Assembly (NCBI GenBank): GCA_027382625.1
Contig: JAJKFJ010021142.1
Location: 41,414 to 105,413, forward strand
DNA from: Tetmemena sp. SeJ-2015
Lineage: Eukaryota > Ciliophora > Spirotrichea > Sporadotrichida > Oxytrichidae
DNA length: 64,000 nucleotides
Direction: 5' to 3'
The position numbers and the translations under genes are program-made. Under the pieces are notes generated by a model, which worked only from the letters and a program-made list of their open reading frames with translations, ran no database searches and was not told where the DNA came from. Positions 47,180-59,474 of the stretch are shown one piece after another; the first letter of the stretch is position 1; each line of letters opens with the position of its first letter.

Positions 47180-48970
47180 AAACAGATAGAGATGAGAAAG
47201 CAAAAAATATCTCCGCTGTATTGATAATTTAAGAAGAACAAATTAATTCTAGATTATCACTCGAACAAGCTGAAATCAGAGATTATTTGAGCCAGGTAAA
47301 GTGTCAATATATCAAATCTCCTTATATTTTATCGAATCACAGGTTTGAATTTATTCTTTACTTTAATTTTTATTTGAGCATTATTTATTTGTATTAGACC
47401 CAAGCTGCCACTTTCAGAAAACGAAGCCGAGCTATTGAAGTAGCTTCAACATGAAGACCAACTTGGAATTTTGCAACCCAACGACAAGACTAGAAAAGAA
47501 GAGCTTGAGAAGAGAAAGAACAATACTACTCCTCTCACACCAGACGAGAAAACTATACTCAAAAATTACGAGACCGCATTGATGAGCTCTAACCTTACAA
47601 CGATATTATCTGTTCAGCCCCAATTTTTCATTACTGGCTAGAAAGCCAGCTTTTATTGTCAGAAGCCACTGCTTTTAGAGAATTAGATTCATAGCCATCT
47701 AAAATTGGCATGTTGGTCAAGAACAACGTTCCCTATCATTGTGGGATTTAATAAATCAGTATAATTATCTTTTTTGAAATTTTTATAGCAATACTCTGGC
47801 TCACAAGGAGCTTTTACAGTACCAAGTTTTATAAAAGATGAAGAGAGTGTCATCCTCGTTCGTCCAAGACTTACAGAAGCAAATCAAAATTTTTTGAAAA
47901 ATTGGGGCTGAACGTATAATAGTAGCATGTAAGGCTTTTTGACTCTTCTCGGAAAAGTAACCAAGCCCACAATGCTTCAGGACCTCAGAGTCATCACGAA
48001 CGTGTATGGAGAGTTAATAGATACAGCTAACTCTGTTAAGAAAGCTCTCGGGGAAATGGGCGGCTACGTACAAATGATCCAAATGATGCAAAAAGATGCA
48101 TTACTTATGAATACCCTTAACTTTGAAGAGGGCACTGATAAAGATAAGGACTTCTAGGATCTTATGGTAACAATCAATGGAAATAATTTAGACTCAGCAA
48201 TCACTCCTGATCAAGTCGCTCAACTATTGGCCTGCTATTCAAATGTTATGACTTTTGATCCTCCTAAAAAATCGTATCTTGGTATTGATTTAGCAGACGC
48301 TAAAGCAAGAGCCACTAAATACGAGCCTCTTTTAAGCAAGAAGGAACTCGATGAGCTCATCGCTCATATAAAGGAATATAAGCCTTCAGTTAAGCCTACT
48401 TCGGTAAGATCCGTGAATAGAAAGGCCAAGGTGAATAAGAAAACTGCTTAACCATATGCAGTTTCAGCAGCCTCAGAACCCATTGGGTCACTTAGTTCTT
48501 ACTAAAAGAACATATAAGATGCTATGAACAAAATCAATGACACTGATTACAAATTGTAAGATGCCAATGTGAAAATTGGAAATGCCATGCCTCCTGCTTT
48601 CACTCTAACAGATATCTTTACCCTAGGCCTTATAGAGATCCAGAAACAGTAAGTGAGAGATAAGATACACCAAGAGCAAAATCACATATCCGTAGCGAGG
48701 GGAGAACTTTCTACTCTGTTAGGTTCTACCTAGAATCTTTTCAATTACACCGCCGACTTATGGTAGCTCGCTCAGTCTATTTAATACTTCAGAGATGATA
48801 TAAACAGGATTATTATTCTCTCCTTGGTATTGCCCACAGATTTGACTATTAATTTCCAAAGCGATGTGGTTGACGCTCTGAATAGAGTAGGAGACATCCT
48901 CAATATTGAAGCTTTGTTCGCTTCTTTCGACCCTATTGCTGAGGCAATCGTTCTCTCTATTATAGGTTGA
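47180..48970 (+). CDS. Helical protein of unknown function B
   Basis: Coding pieces: SRLSLEQAEIRDYLSQ (47244-47296), an intron or IES to about 47400, PLSENEAELLKQLQHEDQLG, TPLTPDEKTILKNYETALMS, then after a frame change near 47580-47640 YSGSQGAFTVPSFIKDEESV and PRLTEANQNFLKNWG. TGA at 47908-47910 interrupts this frame; coding continues QGFLTLLGKVTKPTMLQDLR, MGGYVQMIQMMQKDALLM, ELIAHIKEYKPSVKPTSVRS, hydrophobic AMPPAFTLTDIFTLGLIEIQ, LSTLLGSTQNLFNYTADLWQ. After one IES it ends FQSDVVDALNRVGDILNIEA with a hydrophobic tail at TGA 48968-48970. Family not recognised. The in-frame TGA and the 17-bp inverted repeat around 47619-47912 are unexplained. Confidence 0.55.
48793..48837 (+). other. IES, pointer AGAT (45 bp)
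   Basis: AGAT at 48793-48796 and 48838-48841. Excision gives SIQYFRDLTINFQSDVVD. Confidence 0.72.
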
Positions 48971-49127
48971 ATCGCATTTTCTTATCAAGGATTAAGAATT
49001 AAAAAATTTTAATTTAAAAACTTACTAGGAGCATAAGGGCATCTTCATAATTTAAAATTTGAATTTAAGATGGCAACCAACCTAGGTAAGAAAACAAGTA
49101 CAACCTTAGCAAACACAAACTAAACTA

Positions 49128-50400
49128 ATGTTCGGAACAGCAACCAAACAAGATGCTGTGTGCACTAAGTGCAAGGGAGAGCTCTCTGAACTTGAGCTCG
49201 AGCAAGAGATCTCTGTGCTTTAAATTGTCAAGCCAAGAGTTGAGAAGTCGGTGGGCGTTTAAACTATCGCACCTGATGCTCCTCTTGTTGCTGCTCCAGA
49301 GATCAATGAGGAGAAGAAACTTTTTGAATGCGAGTAATGTCAACGACAGTTCGAATATCCTCAGAGCCTCAAGCGGCACATCAAGGAAGTCCACTCAGAC
49401 AAACCTAAGATCTATATGAAGCATTAGAAAGTGGACGGTCGCTATCCTTGCTCAACTTGTGAGCAGACATTCTCTCACTCTTCTTTCCTCAAGAAACACA
49501 TGGAGAAGAAGCACATGGCTGAGTTCGTAATTGAGGATAAAGAAACTTTAAAGATGGTGCCAGCTAAGAGGCAAGCACGATACCTTGACAAGGTTCAACT
49601 AAAGAGGAAGCAAGAGGAGAAGAAGAGAAAGATTAAGTTCATGAATCAGAAGCCTTAGTGTATGGTGTCAGTAAAGTTTCAGCTAAGCTCAAAGCAAGAC
49701 TCCATGCTTGAGAGTTGTAACTTTGGAGGAGTGTGTTCACTTCCACCTTGCTGATGCGAAGCGAAGAGACACCATCATACAAGAAGAGTATGCTTGCAAG
49801 ATCTTCCCTTACGAATACCTTGTAAAGAAGGAAGAGAGAGGTCTTGAGTTCGCGAACGAACTGACAGTGTTGAGAGAAGCGAGGGACAAAAACTTGAAGT
49901 ACGTTCTTCATCTTGCTGGTGTTCTTATCGATCATGATTACATCGCCATTCGCCTTCCTAAATGGGAGATCACACTAAGAGAATTTCTCAGCACGAGGCG
50001 CAACAAGTACTAGCTTACTGCTATTCTCACTGACCTCGTTAGAGGAGTGATGGAGTTGCATGAGTTAGAATTCGTGGTCTCCACGGTTCATTGCAGTGGG
50101 ACATTTGGTCTATAGTTGCAATCATATTTGAATGCGATATGAAACCAGAGGAATACTACTAGTGTGGAAGATGATGCAATATAATTCGCAACAAGACATT
50201 GTAAGATAGACAAGGTATCAGAACCTTTGAAAAAGTTAGTAAACAAAGTAATAATCAAGCAACCTATGAAACCTAACACTCAGTTATCTGAGATAGAGGC
50301 AAGCACTTAAAGGTATAAATTCAGAGAATATGAGACAGACTTCAAGGTCACCTTCCTAGAAGACTTTAGATTGCCTGTTTAGGGTTAAAATTTAGCATGA
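49128..50400 (+). CDS. C2H2 zinc-finger protein with kinase-like C-terminal part
   Basis: The ATG at 49128 begins MFGTATKQDAVCTKCKGELS. Two C2H2 fingers follow: FECEQCQRQFEYPQSLKRHI with KEVH, and YPCSTCEQTFSHSSFLKKHM with EKKH, then a basic helix (KVQLKRKQEEKKRKIKFMNQ). In another frame from about 49700 the sequence resembles a protein kinase: ADAKRRDTIIQEEYACKIFP, GLEFANELTVLREARDKNL, VLHLAGVLIDHDYIAIRLPK, LVRGVMELHELEFV, and later ECDMKPEEYY like an HCDLKPEN catalytic loop. The two parts are joined either by a frame change near 49680-49710 or are two genes. It ends RLPVQGQNLA at TGA 50398-50400. An IES probably lies at about 50060-50130. A degraded inverted copy sits at 43250-44750. Confidence 0.62.
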
Positions 50401-50629
50401 TTATAAGTATTAATAAAGAAATTAATTATACACAACTTATTTCACTTTCTTATCATATTATCGGGTTTTTGGGTTTTTAATTGAAAGGAGAGCTACCTTA
50501 TTTTTTTATCTAAAATTTATAATTAATTTTATATGAAAAACATTTTCTTTATTGATAATCAATAAAATGTAATGTCTTTGTTTTTGCATTAACATTTGTC
50601 TATTTATTAGCACATAATTACTCTTAACT

Positions 50630-51715
50630 CATATTGCTATCGTTGGTCTAATAACTGAGATCATCGATAACGAAAACAAAAAGAAATAGCTTGATGAATT
50701 CAAAGGCAAGTTGGACTAACTTTAAGGAGAAGTATACAATACCCAAAAGCTATTAAACTCCAAACTGGATGACATTAGCAAGATTAATAAGATTTGCTCT
50801 GACATTATATATGAAAATAAATTTGTCTACAAAATGACTTAGAAATATTAAATTGTATAAAAATTTAATCTAAACTATGCTTCAGGAATAAACATGTGAA
50901 GATTATTGAAATTGCTTCTATATAACTTCTACAACAATTATATGGGCTTAAATTTTTATTCACTTTTTAAATTTTATAATGTATTCTCAGTGTTCAACGA
51001 GAGAACCACCGAATTCAAGGTTATAAACTAAAAGATGGCTCTGATGGAGAGCCTGATGGAATAGAGCTACCAACTCTATAATGGATATGTGAAATACGCA
51101 AAGGATAATTTCGACACTTACATGGAGCTCGTTCACGCAAAAGAGAACGATATTGTGGTTGGATAACTCCATTCCTATGACTTTTTCGTACTGATGTGGA
51201 CCAAGGACCATTATAAAACACATGACGAAAGAGTGGCCTTCCTTAACTCTCACGAGACTCCAGTGGCCAAAGATCTCGACAAACTTTTAGCTTCTCTTGA
51301 AATGATGGAGAAGATAACAGCAAAGGCTCAATATTCAGTCAGACTCCTGAAAAGATCTAACAAGAAGCAAGTGAACGCGACTGATAGATATCTAACAGGC
51401 AACTGGAGACCTATTGAATAACCTCAAGGGGGTGAAGTCTCGCACTGGTTCTCTGTTGACAACAAGGAGAAAATTGCGTATCTTTCTTGGTACTACACTA
51501 ACCTCCATAAGGACTAGAAGCTACCAGGAGTCCACTCCTTGGATAAACTAAGAGACATTCCTCTCCTTAGTAAGAATGAGAAAATCAATTCAATTGAACT
51601 ACTCGCCTAAGAAAATGTCTTTAACAGACCTGCCTAAATTCTTTGCTCAGCTGATCCCGACCTTCTAACCTTGAATGTTGGCGGCCGCAAAATTATTTAC
51701 AAAAGAGAGTTCTGA
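50630..51715 (+). CDS. Helical protein of unknown function C
   Basis: The frame opens near 50640 (IVGLITEIIDNENKKKQLDE), with a coiled coil EFKGKLDQLQGEVYNTQKLL. After an AT-rich break (about 50845-50995, intron or IES) it continues MALMESLMEQSYQLYNGYVK, YDFFVLMWTKDHYKTHDERV, LDKLLASLEMMEKITAKAQY, WFSVDNKEKIAYLSWYYTNL and ends LNVGGRKIIYKREF at TGA 51713-51715. No ATG was located in frame at the start. No family recognised; the helical character resembles genes A and B, but I saw no clear sequence identity with them. Confidence 0.58.
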
Positions 51716-54314
51716 AATCTCTCGCCTTCTTTATCAAGCTTGCTAGCTTGACTAACTAACTAACTACATTCATATTAAGTAGCAAAGTCCTATCTAACGA
51801 AAGAGCAGTTCTCATAAGGAAGATCTGTATCTTTGCGATAGACACGCTATTTTTATTCTCAACAACTGCTAAAGTTGATTTATTTTAACTTCCATAATAA
51901 GCTTAAGTCTAAAATGCCCCTCTATCTTTCTCTACCTCACTACTTTCGGATTAAAATGAACCGATAATTACTTTATTTAAGTTTATATAATAAATAAGTA
52001 TAAAAGTTTTTATATTCGATCTTGCAATACCAATTTTATTTTGATTAACTTGCTCCTCCATAAATGCCTTTCTCTTAAAAACAGTCTCTTTTAAAATCTT
52101 GCGTTTAGTTTTTTTTCAGGACTAGTTGGTGAAAATATCATTTTGTTATAACTCGAAACTCCATCATTAAAACTCTTAAATTATTTCGGTCCATTTTATA
52201 TAACACTCTTCATCGTGTACATATAGAGAAATCATAATCCACTCAATACCGGATTTTTCATTCTAATTAGCTTGAAGAAAAATTCTTCACTTGACTGGAT
52301 TAAAATACGAGATTAGAAAGAGAGATTAGTGATTTGAAGGTTAAATTAAGATATCCCTAAAATGGCTTATTATAAATGGATCATCAGTTCATTTTTTCTT
52401 TCTTTCATCCATTTTTGTTAAGCAAAGTCTTATACTTTAAGTAAGCGACACTACAGAGTGCAATTGCATTATGTTCAATTTTAAACTCTCAAAAAAATTT
52501 TAGAATTTTTAAAAAAGAGGGCTTTAAAATTTAAATTTTACTTTCTTCAAATTTATAATATTCAAGGAGACTAAATTTTTTTGGGGAAAAAATTTATTGA
52601 AAAATAAAATTAATTTTTTTATTTTTTAAAATAAAATAAGAAAAAAATTATTTTAATGAAAAATTCTAAGGGGTTCAATTTTAAGACCCCCTAATTTATT
52701 TAATTTAATCTCAACCTTTTCATTTAAAATAAGCTGAAAGAGAAATAGATGGAGATTTCCATAAGGTATAAATTTGCTGATAATACTCTTGATAGTAATT
52801 ATATTGACAAATAAAGCTTCAAAGAGAGTCTAATAATATGATTAATATTTGTGAATGAAATAAGAGACTATTATAAATCTCTTGTTAATTCACAACTCTA
52901 AGATAAATCAAAATTCTTGAATCATTTTTTTATAACACCTTCTATTCCATCTTAAAATATCTTTTAAACTGTATTTTAAATTATAATTTAATCCTTAATG
53001 TATATAGAAGGATTAGTTTATTGTTTTTATTTCAGCTTTTTGAGAATTTTTATTTCTCAAATTTGGTTGGTACCTTAGAAATAGCATTAAAAATATAATA
53101 TTTGGTTAATTTTATTATATAAACCATAAACTCCTTGCAAAGTCATAAAAGAAAATAAATTTGCTTAATTATGAGAAAAATCAAAATTTTCCGTTTAAAT
53201 TTTGATTTGATTTAGCAAATTTTCAAAATTTAAAATTTTTTTATTTATTTAATAATTGTTTTTAAACTAAAAATAGAAAAACAAATTTTTTAAAAAAACA
53301 AAAAAAACCCCCCCAAAACCAATTTAAAATTTAAAATAAAAAATAAATAAAAGGTAAATTTGAAATTCATAAATTAAATTTTTTTTTTTCCCTTTCCTCT
53401 ATCCCCTTTTTTCATAAAAAATTTTAAAAAACATTGCCCAAAAAACAGCCAAAAAAACAAATCTTTGCCCAAATTTAAACCAAATTTTCCCCCAAAATTT
53501 ATTATTTAATTTTGATTAATTTAACCTTCGTTTTTTACATTTCTAAAATTAAATTGCAAAAATGACGTTTTTAAAAATGAGCATTTTAAAGTTGAAAAAT
53601 CTAAATTAAAAATAAAATCATATAATCTAAAAATATACCAATTTTTCCTCTTTTTTTTAGTCCTACCAAAAACACAATAAACTCTAAAATTAATATATAA
53701 GCAATGGGTTTATTAAATTTACTTTGCTCCTTTGAGAATGATAAATTATGAAAACCATTATTCAATTCTTTTAAATATTTCATAATAGAATATCAAGCCC
53801 TTTACTTTAAATAATTAAAGATTTTTTAAGGAATTTCATCTCAACATATAAATTTCTTTTGCAAATAATATTTTTCGCTGTTATTTATTTTATTATATAT
53901 TGAAAATAAATGTTCTTATTAAAAAAAATATTGTCTTCTTTCTTTCAAATTGCCTTTAAAAAAAAATTTTTTTTCTTCATTTTTCTAAAAAATCAAGCGT
54001 TTTCAAATTTAAAAATTTTAATTTGTGGGGTTAAACTTTGAATAAAAAATTGGGGTTTTTTGGCGTTTATTGAAGTGATTTTTATATTTTTAAAAAAGTT
54101 ATAAATTTTTTTTTAAATAAATTTAAAATTTAATTTTAATTTATAAGCTTAAAAATTTAGAAACCCAAAATTTAAAAGCAAAATTTCTTATCTCAAAATT
54201 ATCATACAATCAAAAATATAAGGAACAACAAATAAATTTAAGTATTGACTTGAGTTTTCTGCCTTTTCTTTACTATAATTAGAAATTCAATCTGAAATTA
54301 TTTTAGTAGAAAAT

Positions 54315-54342
54315 AAGGGGGAAGGAAGTGCACCTTCCCCTT
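54315..54342. other. G/C-rich hairpin in AT-rich DNA
   Basis: AAGGGGGAAGG and CCTTCCCCTT form a 10-bp stem with one bulged G around a 7-nt loop (AAGTGCA). It is isolated in noncoding DNA; no role is assigned. Confidence 0.55.
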
Positions 54343-56490
54343 GATATTTTAATTACTCAATCAGTTTAGTTTCATTTAAACATTAGTACATTTAAATTTG
54401 TCTAAGATCTTTAGTGGAATCTCTTCATTTGAACACTATCCCTATAGAATAATCAGATTCTTCTTAATTCAAATTCTTCTTTTTGAGTCTTTTTCTAATG
54501 AGGGTTATAGAAAGTATGTTTTATATTAAAGATTAATATTACATCTGTAGGGAGTTAATAAAAAATTGAGCAATTTAATTCAATAAACTAAAACAGAAAT
54601 TAAAGTCTGATGTTAGCAAACTCAATTATATACTTTAATTTATCTAAAAAAAGAGAGAAATATTCTCTTATTTCAACAAATCTTAAATTAAACAGCTGCA
54701 ATAAAAGGCACAAAAAATAATAAATAAAATGAAGTAACATTTCTAAAAAATATAATAAATGTTGCCTCAACAAGTCACTAGTTTAAAGAAGCTGCTAAAG
54801 TTCCTTAAATCTTAAGAAGGCTTTCACTTTTGAAGAAGCCAAGTTACGATACCTTTCTCTTGTGAAACTAAAGATTGGTCGGAGTTAAAAAGAAGTATAT
54901 ATCAACTGATTATCCCTTGTTTATAAAACGGTAAAATGTGCTTTGAACTAGCGAACAATGAGAATCGTAAAACCAAAGGAGAGAGCAAAGCTACATTTAA
55001 AACCATATTCAAAAAGCTTGATTTAATGATAGTAGACAATTTTTTTTAGGTAATCCTAAATTTTTATTTAAGGTCTCTTATAGTTTTAAACTACAGATTA
55101 ATCTTAATTTCTAATTTACGAATAGTCGATTAGATTATTAGAGGGAACTTAAATGTATTGAAAAAGATTATTTTTAATTTCATTTTTAAAAAATTTTAGA
55201 GCATTAAAATGCATGCAGATAAAGATCTTAAATATAATAATTATACAATTTATATTTACTTTCAAAAGAACTAACAATAAATAATTTTACTTTATAGAGT
55301 AAGAACGAATTAATTGTTCTATCTTTCTATAAATTTGATTGCGTTTGGAAAAACATAATTAAATTTACTTTACTGATTAATTATTGTCGATTGAATTTTT
55401 CTTGAATATAAAAGTTTCTAAAGCATAACCAAATAAGTTTCATAATTATAAAGCATGCATTCTTCCTTTAATTAAATAATATTATAGGTGAAAGTTTAAT
55501 TAAAATTTAAAGGAAGTGTCAAATTATAGTTCAGAATTTAATAGAAAATAGAAGGTAGTAGAAAGTCAAATAAATAGGAGGTAAAGCCGTGGCAGTTGAC
55601 TTTTCAGGTTTCAGATCTCTGTAGATAGTATCCTTCTTGTGTAAAGCTATTAGTTAACGTTAAATTATTAAGATTTTTTAAAGAGGGATCATAATTAATA
55701 AAAAAAGTTCTTTAAAGCCGCCCTGGTTATAAGATTATGGTTTGTATTACATGACGTTATCATATATATTCATTCATCATTTATATTTGAACTGTAATAA
55801 ATTATGAACTTAAATAAAATACTTAAATCACTTTTTTAATAAAGCAGCTTATCATATGCATCATATAGTTTTTGTTTTAAAAATAAAAATTAAAAAAAAC
55901 GTACATAGATTGACCCCAAAACAAGAAAAACTAAAACTAGAATCCTCCTATATTATTATAAAATGTACAATTTTTATTTTTAAGCAATATTTGGAATTTA
56001 ACCTTAAATTATTTTAGTTAAAATTATAGTCAAGCTAATAATTACAACTGGGTAGAAAGTATTTAAATTTCAGATAGCAATATAGCTGAGAATTTAAAGA
56101 ATGAAATTGTTGAAGAAGTATTTTTTAATTTATTTTTCCTTATCAGTATAATTGTTAATTTTGGATTGAATTTATTACCATTCGATTAATCTTTTATTTT
56201 TGCGCTTCTCCCAGGAAAGTCTGTGCTATGAGATATCACAAACTGAAATTGAGTAAGAAGATTAGCTAATTAATAGGCTTTGTTAATAAAAAAGTATAAT
56301 TACTTCCATGGGAGCTCTTATCATTATGGCAGTAAAGCATACTAACATTAAATCAATAACAAACTCCAAATTAATTTATGCACCTCACATTTTTAAATAT
56401 AATTTGTTACATAGGATAATAGTACGGTTTCTTATCTAGTACTTTTAAGTGCTGAGATTTGAAATTAATTATTAATTCCATTCCTAAAAT

Positions 56491-56514
56491 TTTACTTTAC
56501 TTTACTTTACTTTA
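56491..56514. repeat. (TTTAC)5 microsatellite
   Basis: Nearly five perfect TTTAC units just upstream of the YHYH-like gene 2. Confidence 0.85.
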
Positions 56515-56606
56515 AATATAATTTGATTATTTAAATTTAATATCAGTCTACTGGTTATTAATTATTAAAACTACATAAGCTTTCCTGGTGTTAACTTTCA
56601 GCTATT

Positions 56607-59474
56607 ATGATTTCTTAAAAGCCCTTGAAGTTTACAATTATAGCTCTCATAGCTATCTCAATAATCAATTATACTCACGAAGCATGCGAGGGAGGAGGTA
56701 ATATATAGCTAAATGCTCAACATATTTTCCTTTCTTTTATCTCCAAGGTTAATTCCTTTTACTGTATATTCATACTATCTTTTAATTACACCTATTTTGT
56801 GAGATAGCAAAAGAAATACCTTTTAAAAGACAAAAATCTTACTTGAAGTATTAAATTTACTTTGAGAATCAAACAATACCCAGCAAATTTAGCTGCCCTT
56901 TAATATTTCATTTCTGGATTTACAATTGAATTAACGTTAAATTTTAGCAAGAAACGGTCTATTTTAAGTTGGCACTGCTTTAGAGGAATGTGATTTGCCT
57001 GTTAACCAAGATACTTTTTCAAGTTGCAATGATGATTGCACCATCAAAGCTGGATTTACCTGCATGAATTCACTCTCAGGGCCTTTCTACCATCTTAATG
57101 TTTATTTTAATTTAAGTTTGTATTTTACCCCTAAGCATCTACATGCTATTAGTAATTCTTCTAAAGTTAATCGCCATTACGTAAGAAGCTTGAATTCTTA
57201 ATAGTATTTAGTTTGCTTGAGTCAGTCAATGGGAGGCCTTGACTTCATGCCTTATAGCAATATGGATTGCACCATGAAAGACCCTAATTTATCCTGCCAA
57301 ATTAAGTCTGCTCCAACTGGCACCACTCTTGAATGTATTACACACACGACTACCACTACTACAACTACAAGTACAACTACTAGAACTACCACAACAACTA
57401 CCACTACAACAACCACCACGGCACGACCTAAAACCACTGAAAAGGAAAGATTCGAGCCAGTTGTTATGGAAACACCAAAACCTGTTATCTCCTCAAGACC
57501 TCTCCCATCCACAACTACGACTTCAGACCTCCAAGAGTGCCTGGCATTCGCATCTCAACTGAATACATCAGATAAGTAAACCAAAATTGTCAAAAAGAGG
57601 AGTAGTTTTTCCAGAATAAAGGCAGAGCAGGTGGTTTGCACCGGAATGCAAAACTGTTATGGACTTTAGAAATCTAACTCGGGAGGCTGTATTTGGTCGA
57701 GAAAATTTAAGGTCTCTTGTGCTCTTGAAGATGGTTAAGCATTCATAAGAGTGCAAACGAATTCTTTGCCAGACCACTGCTTTATTGGATCTCCTGAGAC
57801 AAACATTTAAGAAAACCAGATAGACTTCAAAGTGAGGTTTAATGTTGAAACTGCAAAACTCCAAGGCCAATAAATTCAAAATTAGTAGAAAGCAAATTCA
57901 AAAATTTGCGCAGCAATCTCAAAGCCTCATCAAATGTTATCCATGAAGGAGATTTCTGGAATTAGTGGCTAAGTTGTTGGCATAGCCTTGAATGGAGTCC
58001 CAATCTACTCTGGATTTTCAACTTATGCAAACTACGACTCCCTACTAGCCTCTTCAAATAACATGAATGGAGGCACCTAACTAGACACCTGCCTTGGAGG
58101 ACTTTCTAAGGATGGTATATACAAGTATTCAAGCTTCTCTCCGTGTTTATTTGGCTCAGTCAAAAATTCTATTTCCACTCCTTCTTATTGCAACAATGAT
58201 CCCTCTTGCAAGTCTAACAGTATGTCATACGCTCTAGGAAAGATAATAGAGCCTTCTTAAAGAACTCTGAGTATTGTGGGAATCGCAAAAGATGGACACT
58301 AAATTTTGGGTCCTTTTAAGACTGATGGATCGCTCTGGTAACCTTGTGATGTCGACGCTTGCAACGGCGTGACCCTTATTATAAAATGTAGGCAACAAAA
58401 GAAGAATAAATCATAATTATCTTAATAGAATAATCTCTTATTCTTTTAAAAATTTATTAAAATAATAGATAGCCATCGACTTACTAAATCATTTGTTTAG
58501 ATAATGAGACAACTTTTTATATTTATATAAAAATGTTGAAAATTAATAACCATTTTACCATGAGAATAAGCTGATTGCATTTGTAAATTTAATTTAGAAA
58601 AATTTATTTATTGCTTTAATATTTAGACTAAAATCTCTCCGATGTTAAAGCAAATATATGTGATTAATAATTTTCCTAATTATTGATATCAAAATAAATT
58701 AACTTTTTAATCTTAGATTCCTATATCCATTTTAAAAAATGATAAATTAGAAATATATCTTTGGAGAGAGGAATTTCTATACAATTAAGCCTAGAAAGCA
58801 ACAGGGACTCATTTTTCTTCAGTTTATATGTTCTATAAGTAATTTGGAACTTGATTTCTAGGCTAAAATTGGTTTATGTATCAGCAAATTGCCAAGAATG
58901 AGAAATGAAGATGGTTATTTGAGTATCAGCTTCTTCATTAGCAGGCAAGAGGAATATATTTGGAGGAAGATTTAACGTTATTTAATTGGTTAGAGCACCT
59001 AAGTTAGCAGATTACCATTTGCCATACTTCAAATTTACACTTTTTTAAGGATTGAGTTTCTTTGAAGGATAAGAATGATTAATTTGTTTTAAATTACTAT
59101 AACTGTATTATATAAGTACAGTAGGAGATATAATTCAAAAAGTTTATTTCCAAAAATATTTTAAATTCTGATAAATTCTATAACAAAGAAAAAATTTAAG
59201 TAAAAAATTTAATTAATTTCTCTCTAATAACGGAAAATACTTCTATGCGACAACTACATTCTTCCCCTATACTGTCGGATGTTGGGGACCCGCTATCTCA
59301 CCTAGCTCTTTCTCACTTTCTTGTACTACGAATCAAAGAGTTTGTAGCACCAGACTCCTAGACTCAATAGATACTAGAGACTAGGATCTTTATAGCTTTG
59401 GAAGACTATTGAATAGGTTCTTGGTGTTATAAATTTCAGTTACTCTGGCTATTGTTAATTTAATAGGAATTTGA
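56607..59474 (+). CDS. Secreted Cys-rich/Thr-linker/YHYH-like protein 2
   Basis: Paralogue of the gene at 38863. The ATG at 56607 starts MISQKPLKFTIIALIAISII, a signal peptide ending near YTHEACEG. Cys modules: ALEECDLPVNQDTFSSCNDD and DFMPYSNMDCTMKDPNLSCQ. The linker at 57342-57422 is a long Thr run broken by Ser/Arg, then PVISSRPLPSTTTTSD. Body: NCYGLQKSNSGGCIWSRKFK, VVGIALNGVPIYSGFSTYAN, LDTCLGGLSKDGIYKYSSFS, VGIAKDGHQILGPFKTDGSL with WQPCDVDACNGV, and after an 845-bp IES KYFYATTTFFPYTVGCWGP. The C-terminus is hydrophobic (NRFLVLQISVTLAIVNLIGI), suggesting a membrane or lipid anchor; TGA 59472-59474. A frame break near 57085-57215 marks another element. It is the most complete copy and keeps the Cys that copy 1 lost. 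Confidence 0.75.
56698..56968 (+). other. Intron or IES after the signal peptide (271 bp)
   Basis: As a GT-AG intron (GTAATATATAG...TTTTAAG) it joins CEGG to VGTALEEC. A GG-pointer IES reading is also possible. Same site as the elements at 38953 and 61425. Confidence 0.6.
57342..57422 (+). repeat. ACT/ACC/ACA trinucleotide tract coding poly-Thr
   Basis: Degenerate Thr-codon tract in the linker of the YHYH-like protein 2; likely O-glycosylated stalk. The antisense frame is poly-Val and is not a gene. Confidence 0.8.
58380..59224 (+). other. IES inside the YHYH-like domain (845 bp, pointer TA)
   Basis: Removal between TA dinucleotides (58380-58381 / 59225-59226) joins CNGVTLI to NNGKYFYATTTFFP. 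Same site as the 677-bp element at 41216. Confidence 0.7.

Larger units (their letters stand above)
51716..56606. other. AT-rich noncoding stretch (4.9 kb)
   Basis: No coding signal. 52.45-54.2 kb is made of long homopolymer runs of A, T, C and G. A G/C hairpin lies at 54315-54342 and a (TTTAC)5 microsatellite at 56491-56514. Confidence 0.6.

Noticed and set aside
51680..51689. GCGGCCGC (NotI-like) site as a cloning scar
   Set aside because: It encodes GGR within an uninterrupted coding frame (LNVGGRKIIY); no vector sequence is nearby.
57252..57512. Poly-Val frames antisense to the YHYH-like genes (also 63019-63240)
   Set aside because: They are complements of Thr-codon tracts in a clearly coding plus strand.
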